37,885 bases of DNA from a virus. The stretch is taken from positions 1 to 37,885 of the IMG/VR virus record IMGVR_UViG_3300021373_001597; one strand, given 5' to 3'. Below, piece after piece: positions 32,881 to 37,885 of this stretch. The position numbers and the translations under genes are program-made. Each line of letters opens with the position of its first letter. The stretch's first letter is position 1. Under the pieces are notes generated by a model. That model was not told the origin of the DNA, searched no databases, and saw only the letters and a list, made by a program, of their open reading frames with translations.

Positions 32881-34344
32881 TTAAGCGTAAGACGCTCGAA
32901 CAACAGGAGCATTACCTGTAGTACCGTCTTCAATTTCATTGAAGCCGACAGCTTGAGATGCAACTAAAGCTGTACGCTGTTGTGCAACCTGATAATCAGA
33001 TTCAATGTTTACACCAGCAAGACGTGGGATAACATAGTTATTCACGTTAACTGCACAAGCAGCAGTTGAAGTTTCTGCACTTGCATCATCTAACTTATTC
33101 GCAAGAATATCACTAGAGATTACAGGAGAACCGTAAATGGTACCAACTAAACCAGAAAGCTTAGAAGCTAAAGCTTCACCAACTTCTGACACATCAGTAA
33201 ATCCAGGACCATCGATAAGCTGTAAGTAGCCATCAGTAGGTAAGATGTAAGCTACATCTTGTGGATTCATACCAAATTTACCCATGTTTTGACGCATGGC
33301 TAAAAGACCATTTGCAGTGATTTCTTCTGCAGTGTCTGCATTAATAGAAGTTTGAGCACCAGAAGTTTCAGTGTCAACGTCACCAGTAGGTGCAACGCCA
33401 TAAGCGCCAGTTACTGTATCAGTACCATCTTTACCTACAAGACCTTCACGTACTGAAGAAGCGCCTGCACCAACTAAACACATGCTGTCCATCGCGCGAG
33501 CGTGTGAACGTGCAAGAGCTGATTGAATCATTGGCAACATTGCAACAACAGTCTGCTCATCAGTGTCATTGCTCAAGAAAGTACCTGCTACCAAACGATA
33601 TGCACGTAAGATAACTTGAGTAGTTGCATATGCATTATCAGAACCTGCAATACTATTAATAATAGTATTATCAGTATGCTCAATACCTCCAGCACTAAAA
33701 GTTGCTAAACCAGTATCAGGAGCTACTGGTAATACAGTCGCACCAGAAGTAACTGGAATTTCACGGAAAAGACTAGCAACACGTTGCTCTAAACGAACTG
33801 CTTCAGTAAACGCAGTAATAACGCTAGAGTCAATACCCAACGAACCTGCACCAGTATAAGTAATATCTACACCAGCTTTTTCCATTAAGCCTTTAGCATA
33901 GTCAGTATCCCATCCTTTGCCTGTAATAGCACCAACAATTTTTGCGCCTAAAAAGTCTTTGCCCCATGCAGAGACATCGCCTTGTTTACGACCAGAGAAG
34001 TCACGCTTGCTGTTACGCATAGCTTCAAGCTCAGCAGCTTTTTCAGCTACTTCAGCTTCATACTTTTTGGTGAGTTCAGCAATTTCAGAATCTTTTGCTT
34101 TTGCAAAATCAGCTTCCATGTCTGCTTGTAAACGCTCAGCACCAGTTTCAATACCAGTACGGATAGTTTTTTCTACTGCTTCTTGTTCTGCAGCTTTTTG
34201 GGCTTCAGCTTCGGCAGCAGCCTTTTGTTCCGCTTCGTCAGCGGCTTTTTGTTCGGCTTGTTTCATTGCAATTTTAGCAGCAGTTTCATCAGCTACTTTC
34301 TTAGCAAATGCTTCCAAGTCGATTGTGGGTTCTTTAGAATCCAT
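32881..34344 (-). CDS. Major capsid protein from an internal in-frame start
   Basis: An ATG at 34344, in frame inside the protease-capsid gene, is preceded by AGGAG (34355-34351) at a 6-base spacing, the best ribosome site in the head region. Its product would be 487 residues starting MDSKEPTIDLEAFAKK, exactly where the protease linker ends and the scaffold coil begins. It would thus be a complete delta-domain plus capsid protein. Making hundreds of capsid copies and few protease fusions fits HK97-type assembly. Translation from this site is inferred from sequence only. Confidence 0.75.
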   Translation of the reverse strand: MDSKEPTIDLEAFAKKVADETAAKIAMKQAEQKAADEAEQKAAAEAEAQKAAEQEAVEKTIRTGIETGAERLQADMEADFAKAKDSEIAELTKKYEAEVAEKAAELEAMRNSKRDFSGRKQGDVSAWGKDFLGAKIVGAITGKGWDTDYAKGLMEKAGVDITYTGAGSLGIDSSVITAFTEAVRLEQRVASLFREIPVTSGATVLPVAPDTGLATFSAGGIEHTDNTIINSIAGSDNAYATTQVILRAYRLVAGTFLSNDTDEQTVVAMLPMIQSALARSHARAMDSMCLVGAGASSVREGLVGKDGTDTVTGAYGVAPTGDVDTETSGAQTSINADTAEEITANGLLAMRQNMGKFGMNPQDVAYILPTDGYLQLIDGPGFTDVSEVGEALASKLSGLVGTIYGSPVISSDILANKLDDASAETSTAACAVNVNNYVIPRLAGVNIESDYQVAQQRTALVASQAVGFNEIEDGTTGNAPVVRASYA

Positions 34345-34959
34345 TTTGATCTCCTGTTTTTCCGATTTCTCGGAGCTTGTAGGTGTGTCACTAACCAGGT
34401 TGGATGAAATTTCATCTTCTTTGGTCAGAGACTGACCTGTTAGATCTACACGATTGGTGAAAGTTTTCTTGAAGGCTTCATACTCGTCAATAGAGTCGAA
34501 AGACTTCGCTAGCGAAAAAGTAGCTGCTTGATTGCAAGGTACCGATACAACCGATACTTCAAACAACTCAGCATCCTTAATCATTAATCCGTCAGTTTCT
34601 TTTAGGTAATCGGCATCCTTGACTTTGAAACCAACGGAAAAGGCTCCAAGAACACCGTCTTTTACTAGTTCACAGACTGCGGCAGGAGCAGATTTACTAA
34701 TCTTTGCTTCTAGCTCTAGTCCATTTTCTGTTACTTTAACTCCAGTAGCACGACCAATAGGCTTATCATAGTCGTGATTAAATAAAATTACAGGGTTATT
34801 TTTAAAGTTTTCTAAACCTCCCTTGCTCCAAGCTTCTGCAGATATTACATCTCCTGCTCGGTCAGAGTGGTTAGTACTCGCCATACCTCGTATCATTACG
34901 CTACCGTCATCACTCTCATGAGATTTGAACGTAGAGGCTACATGTAAGATTTTATCCAT
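32881..34959 (-). CDS. HK97-type prohead protease fused to the major capsid protein
   Basis: A 692-residue fusion. Residues 1-~190 are a U35-family prohead protease: FNHDYDKPIGRA (His62), GAFSVGFKV (Ser108) and LFEVSVVSVPCN (Glu134) hold the likely catalytic residues. A linker leads into an Ala/Glu/Lys/Gln-rich coiled coil (~215-315), the delta-domain-like scaffold. The capsid fold follows from about 330: VITAFTEAVRLEQRVASLF, a P-domain helix AMLPMIQSALARSHARAMD and the end FNEIEDG. The protease should cut off the scaffold, perhaps in the basic stretch near SKRDFSGRKQG (~316-326). The start ATG at 34959 has AGAGAAG upstream. The frame is open further back but without a ribosome site. A second strong internal start makes capsid alone. 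Confidence 0.93.
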   Translation of the reverse strand: MDKILHVASTFKSHESDDGSVMIRGMASTNHSDRAGDVISAEAWSKGGLENFKNNPVILFNHDYDKPIGRATGVKVTENGLELEAKISKSAPAAVCELVKDGVLGAFSVGFKVKDADYLKETDGLMIKDAELFEVSVVSVPCNQAATFSLAKSFDSIDEYEAFKKTFTNRVDLTGQSLTKEDEISSNLVSDTPTSSEKSEKQEIKMDSKEPTIDLEAFAKKVADETAAKIAMKQAEQKAADEAEQKAAAEAEAQKAAEQEAVEKTIRTGIETGAERLQADMEADFAKAKDSEIAELTKKYEAEVAEKAAELEAMRNSKRDFSGRKQGDVSAWGKDFLGAKIVGAITGKGWDTDYAKGLMEKAGVDITYTGAGSLGIDSSVITAFTEAVRLEQRVASLFREIPVTSGATVLPVAPDTGLATFSAGGIEHTDNTIINSIAGSDNAYATTQVILRAYRLVAGTFLSNDTDEQTVVAMLPMIQSALARSHARAMDSMCLVGAGASSVREGLVGKDGTDTVTGAYGVAPTGDVDTETSGAQTSINADTAEEITANGLLAMRQNMGKFGMNPQDVAYILPTDGYLQLIDGPGFTDVSEVGEALASKLSGLVGTIYGSPVISSDILANKLDDASAETSTAACAVNVNNYVIPRLAGVNIESDYQVAQQRTALVASQAVGFNEIEDGTTGNAPVVRASYA
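34342..34355 (-). promoter_or_regulatory. Internal ribosome binding site for the capsid protein
   Basis: AGGAG followed by ATCAAA and ATG on the minus strand, within the protease-capsid open frame. It is stronger than the site at the gene's own start (AGAGAAG) and falls at the domain border. Confidence 0.8.
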
Positions 34960-34960
34960 A

Positions 34961-35311
34961 TTACTTCTCTTTTTTGCTTGCCGCTTTAGCAGCAGGTTTA
35001 GCCTTTGGCTTTGGCGTAGCCTTTGGCGCAACTTTGGGTGCTGCCTTAGGCTCTACTTTCGGCTTGGGGGCTACTTTTGGCTCTGGCTTAATATTGTTAG
35101 CTAAAGCCCATAACTCAGGTTCTGCTTTACTCATATACGTTAAAAAACTATTCCAGCTTTTGAAGTTGCTTAAAATAAATTTAGGTGCCATACCTTTTGG
35201 TCTAGATCCATCTGATCTATACTCATAGTAATTTGGAACTTTGCCTTTTTCTGCAAAGTATAAACCAAGGGTTCTTGTTATATTATTCTTTCTCTGAGTA
35301 GTTAATGGCAT
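34961..35311 (-). CDS. Basic K/P/A-rich protein, possible DNA binder
   Basis: A 116-residue protein between portal and protease. The first ~70 residues form a small domain with GLYFAEKGKVPNYYEYR and FILSNFKSWNSFLTYM. Its pattern (Gly-x-x-Pro, Tyr, a Ser/Lys-Trp-Asn motif) resembles short helical repeats found beside homing nucleases. The last ~45 residues are an almost pure Lys-Pro-Ala tail (PKVAPKPKVEPKAAP and similar), like the tail of histone H1 or TolA-type linkers. Such tails bind DNA or span distance. The start overlaps the portal stop (TAATG) and the stop is one base before the protease ATG. A role in packaging or head assembly is possible but not shown. Confidence 0.75.
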   Translation of the reverse strand: MPLTTQRKNNITRTLGLYFAEKGKVPNYYEYRSDGSRPKGMAPKFILSNFKSWNSFLTYMSKAEPELWALANNIKPEPKVAPKPKVEPKAAPKVAPKATPKPKAKPAAKAASKKEK

Positions 35312-36498
35312 TAGTCTTCTTCCTCTGCGGGTCTACCGCCTTCGTTTGGATTTGCTGCAGAACCTGCTATATTTGCAGGAACTCTAATATCTTGTGTATT
35401 ATCAATTTCATCAAAACCTAATCGATCTCTAGCTTCTGCTGCAGTAATAATTCCGCCATTTACTAGTGATGTATAATAAGCTGATTGATCTCGTAATTCT
35501 GGTTGTAAAGCTGGAATATCTGTAGTATCCTCTTTTACTTCGAAACCAAAAAATCTTTCTAGTGCGTAATTAATTTTTCGATTAATAGGAAGTATAGTCT
35601 CCAAATAATACATTCGCATATTTGGGCGAATGTTGGCGTTATTGCCAGAGTCAAAAAGTAGATAGGGGATTCCTAACGCCTTTGCTAAAACCTTTTCGTT
35701 TTCTAAAATTGCATTTTGAAAATCTAAATCTTTAAAATTTATATTTGTAAGGTCATCTACTTCAATACCACCATCTAAAATTAAAGGTCTTCGACCTCCA
35801 TTTTCGGGATTATACCTAACTGACCATGACTGCATCATGCGCTCTTTAATTTTTTCTGAAAGAGTATTTGGAGATTTTAGTACTAACCCTGGAACAGCAC
35901 CATTTTTAAAGAAATTATCCTGAAAGGTACGCATAGCTTTAATAATCTTCATAGTACGAACTGCAGGCTTTAATCTAGAGACTCCTCGATACATACTATA
36001 AAAAGAATTCTCTTTTATGTGTATGATTTCATCGGGAGAATAGTCTATATCGTTGTACGTATATTTTTCTATATAATCTCTAGAGTCTGAATGAATCTGT
36101 ACATTTTCTGCAGGAATATGATATAAATGGGCACCATCATAGTATATAAAAATATTACCGTCTAGTAAGTAGTCGGTGATTAAGTTGCGTTTAAATGTGC
36201 TAATATCCTGAAACAGATTAGGCTCAAGATTTAAAAGTAAGTCTACTTTAGAACGTTTAATTCCCTTTACAATACTTTGTGCTTTTGTAGGGCCTCCGAT
36301 ACGAACAGGAATCTCAGCAACATCATCTACAATCATATTTACCCCACGATTAACTATCTCTAGTTCTTCGTAAAACCTTTCATATGATGTGTGATCTTCC
36401 CGAGACGAGCTGATTTCTTGGATGTACTGCTGAATTGGATTTAGCTTTTCAACTACCTCCTCTTCTTTTCTTCCTAAAATTTTATCATACCAAGCCAT
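35311..36498 (-). CDS. Portal protein (HK97 family)
   Basis: A 395-residue portal, which forms the 12-subunit channel at one capsid vertex through which DNA enters. Family marks include the N-terminal EELEIVNRGVNMIVDDVAEIPVRI, the segment LLNLEPNLFQDISTFKRNLI, IPAENVQIHSD, the stem and crown region GAVPGLVLKSP, and the later AKALGIPYLLFDSG with MRMYYLETILP. The length matches HK97-type portals (about 400-420). It overlaps the HNH gene by 14 bases and is followed by a coupled small gene. The Glu/Asp-rich end is typical. Confidence 0.95.
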   Translation of the reverse strand: MAWYDKILGRKEEEVVEKLNPIQQYIQEISSSREDHTSYERFYEELEIVNRGVNMIVDDVAEIPVRIGGPTKAQSIVKGIKRSKVDLLLNLEPNLFQDISTFKRNLITDYLLDGNIFIYYDGAHLYHIPAENVQIHSDSRDYIEKYTYNDIDYSPDEIIHIKENSFYSMYRGVSRLKPAVRTMKIIKAMRTFQDNFFKNGAVPGLVLKSPNTLSEKIKERMMQSWSVRYNPENGGRRPLILDGGIEVDDLTNINFKDLDFQNAILENEKVLAKALGIPYLLFDSGNNANIRPNMRMYYLETILPINRKINYALERFFGFEVKEDTTDIPALQPELRDQSAYYTSLVNGGIITAAEARDRLGFDEIDNTQDIRVPANIAGSAANPNEGGRPAEEED

Positions 36499-36847
36499 GT
36501 TTTTCTCTTTGTATCTTTACCCATCGCTCTTGCTTTTTAGCAGTTGCTAGGCTGGGGTCTTTACCGTATATTGAGTGTAGGTTTAGATGGTGCGTATGAC
36601 ATAAAGTTACTGTATGGTCATATAGTTCAGCATCATGTTTCTCTATAAATTCTTCCCGCCACTCTAACACTTCAGAAGGCTCTAGATTATGCTCTCTTAC
36701 CCACTTGCGTAGTAAGGGACTTAAACTATAAAAGTGATGAAAGTCAAGTTTCTCAGTAGTACCACAAATGAAACACTCTGTTCCTTTTTGATACTTTGAT
36801 TTGGCTTTATCACGAATGTATTTTACTAAATCTCTTTTTAGTTCCAT
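36485..36847 (-). CDS. HNH endonuclease
   Basis: A 120-residue HNH nuclease with a zinc-type frame: CFICG (Cys25, Cys28), the active-site pair DFHHFYSL (His37, His38), and VTLCHTHHLNLHSIYG (Cys83, His86, His87, His91). HNH proteins next to terminase and portal genes are common in HK97-type phages, where some help the terminase cut and package DNA; others are homing nucleases. I chose the ATG at 36847: the TTG at 36862 would fall directly beside the -10 box. The leader is then only about 9 bases with no clear ribosome site. It is the first gene of the late promoter. Confidence 0.88.
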   Translation of the reverse strand: MELKRDLVKYIRDKAKSKYQKGTECFICGTTEKLDFHHFYSLSPLLRKWVREHNLEPSEVLEWREEFIEKHDAELYDHTVTLCHTHHLNLHSIYGKDPSLATAKKQERWVKIQREKHGLV

Positions 36848-36862
36848 TTTTTTAATACTCAA

Positions 36863-36891
36863 ATTATACTGAGTTTGAGGTGTCTTGTCAA
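36863..36891 (-). promoter_or_regulatory. Consensus sigma-70 promoter of the head operon
   Basis: Minus strand: -35 TTGACA (36891-36886), 17-base spacer, -10 TATAAT (36868-36863), a perfect consensus. The predicted start is near 36856. It lies between the terminase stop and the HNH start. It shares the sequence TTsTTGAC before the -35 with the other two late promoters. Confidence 0.92.
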
Positions 36892-36912
36892 CAACTATTT
36901 TTCTCAGGTATG

Positions 36913-37885
36913 TTAGAAAGTTCCTCCACCAGTTGTAAAGGAGTAAAGTGCGTATCTTAATGCATCGGCCATGTGGGAAGCCATATTGTGTTTTGGTTTC
37001 TCTCTTACTAAATTAGGGTTAGTGTCCCATTGATAAGCATCCAAACACGCTAGAGTCTCTTTACACTCCTGGTGAACGAAAAGTTTATCGTTGTCTACTA
37101 TACCTGCTACATGAGATATACCATCTAATACTGATTTTTTAGCATTTACTGTACTAATGTCATAATTTTGGGCAAAATCAAATCGTGTCTGCTGAGCGGC
37201 AGAGTCTATATAAATAAAATCAATATCCCATCTAGCTATGAGTTTTTGTATTTCCATGGCGTGCTGTTCTGTAGTTCTTTCTGAGTCAAAGTATTCATCC
37301 AGCAAATGAAAAGTTTCTGTCTCCCAATCATAAGCAATTACACAAAATGCAGTAGGATCTCTATAGCCTACGTCAAGCCCTGCAAATACATCCATCTTCT
37401 TGGGCTCAAATTGACTATAATCCTGTACTTGGGTTTCGAAGTTAAAGTCCCATACCTGACCTTCGTATGTATTGAAGTCAGCTTCGTACTCTTGCTTGAA
37501 CTCTGCTTCACTCATCGACTTGCGAGCTTCATCAATATCTGATTCTGTCATTCGAGGATTATCTCGATAAGTGGCTTTGATTGAGCACCACTCTGGAAAC
37601 TCATCACTATATCCTCTATAGTAAAACTCAGAGAACCAGTTGTTGCGTCCCCGAGGTGTTGATACAAATATAGCTTTGGAATTGGGCTTATCTAGTGTGG
37701 GTCGTAAAGCTACGTTGAAAGCATCTTTGCCATCTGATAATGCTGCTTCATCGAAGATAATAAGATCATAGCTTCGTCCAACACAAGAGTCGACTTGGTT
37801 AACAGAACCCATGCGAACATTAGAACCATTAGATAGTGTAATAACCTTGTCTTTAGCGTTATCTTTAGTAACTTCTAAATCAAAA
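36913..37885 (-). CDS. terL: Terminase large subunit, C-terminal part
   Basis: The packaging motor ATPase/nuclease, cut by the right edge of the window; the frame is open to the last base. The ATPase end is visible as a Walker B strand YDLIIFDEAA and the coupling motif IFVSTPRG. The RNase H-like nuclease domain follows: first acidic residue in VFAGLDVGYRDPTAF, second in DFIYIDSAAQ, and last in HNMASHMADALRYAL. It cuts concatemeric DNA and pumps it through the portal. The Walker A part lies outside the window. The stop is 22 bases before the -35 of the head promoter. Confidence 0.94.
   Translation of the reverse strand, partial: FDLEVTKDNAKDKVITLSNGSNVRMGSVNQVDSCVGRSYDLIIFDEAALSDGKDAFNVALRPTLDKPNSKAIFVSTPRGRNNWFSEFYYRGYSDEFPEWCSIKATYRDNPRMTESDIDEARKSMSEAEFKQEYEADFNTYEGQVWDFNFETQVQDYSQFEPKKMDVFAGLDVGYRDPTAFCVIAYDWETETFHLLDEYFDSERTTEQHAMEIQKLIARWDIDFIYIDSAAQQTRFDFAQNYDISTVNAKKSVLDGISHVAGIVDNDKLFVHQECKETLACLDAYQWDTNPNLVREKPKHNMASHMADALRYALYSFTTGGGTF

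Noticed and set aside
33917-34435. 172-residue Ala/Ser-rich open frame on the plus strand
   Set aside because: It is the antisense of the Ala/Glu/Lys coiled coil of the capsid scaffold; such repeats produce long false frames.
34960-35031. Upstream extension of the protease-capsid gene
   Set aside because: The extra 24 residues are a shadow of the Lys/Pro/Ala tail of the neighbouring gene; ATG at 34959 follows its stop and has a ribosome site.
36848-36862. TTG start for the HNH gene
   Set aside because: It directly abuts the -10 box, so it would not be in the transcript from the consensus promoter.

Overview
The window is part of the genome of a tailed double-stranded DNA phage with siphovirus morphology. 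The evidence is an HK97-type head module (terminase, portal, protease/capsid, head-tail connectors), a tail terminator, tube proteins, a frameshift-type chaperone pair, a 1387-residue tape measure protein and a very large tip protein. The sequence is AT-rich and almost fully coding; no gap between genes exceeds 100 bases. No integrase, repressor, lysis gene or tRNA is visible, so the lifestyle cannot be decided here. The host is unknown. Three host-type sigma-70 promoters, an oxygen-requiring class I ribonucleotide reductase and a membrane fatty-acid desaturase suggest an aerobic bacterium, and the gene styles resemble those of marine phages. That assignment is inference.

Left arm (1-5409, plus strand): a tightly packed replication and nucleotide cassette. 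It holds the C-terminal part of an SbcC/gp46-like recombination ATPase (cut by the window edge), a PD-(D/E)XK nuclease of Holliday-junction-resolvase type, a 5'-3' exonuclease/flap endonuclease, ribonucleotide reductase alpha (NrdA), a small thioredoxin, ribonucleotide reductase beta (NrdB) and a short acidic protein. It ends in a strong hairpin terminator at 5399-5420 that faces the convergent late genes.

Right arm (5419-37885, minus strand, so it reads from right to left): the late operons. From the right edge come the terminase large subunit (cut by the edge), a consensus promoter, an HNH nuclease, the portal, a K/P/A-rich basic protein, a protease-capsid fusion with a strong internal start for the capsid alone, a terminator, the adaptor, a gp10-like neck protein, the tail terminator, the major tail protein and another terminator. 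Next are two further tube-like paralogues, the first carrying an inserted seven-bladed FG-GAP propeller, with a second near-consensus promoter between them. Then come the tail chaperones, tape measure, distal tail protein and a 3260-residue J-like tip protein. A third consensus promoter drives a six-gene translationally coupled cassette: a small baseplate/fibre-type protein, a tail fibre, a concanavalin-like lectin protein, an unknown protein, a fatty-acid desaturase and another unknown protein.

The most unusual points are the desaturase, with all nine expected iron-binding histidines, embedded in the tail-fibre operon; the seven-bladed propeller inserted in a tail-tube paralogue; the giant tip protein with propeller-like repeats; the nested capsid gene; and terminators placed directly after the capsid and major tail genes.
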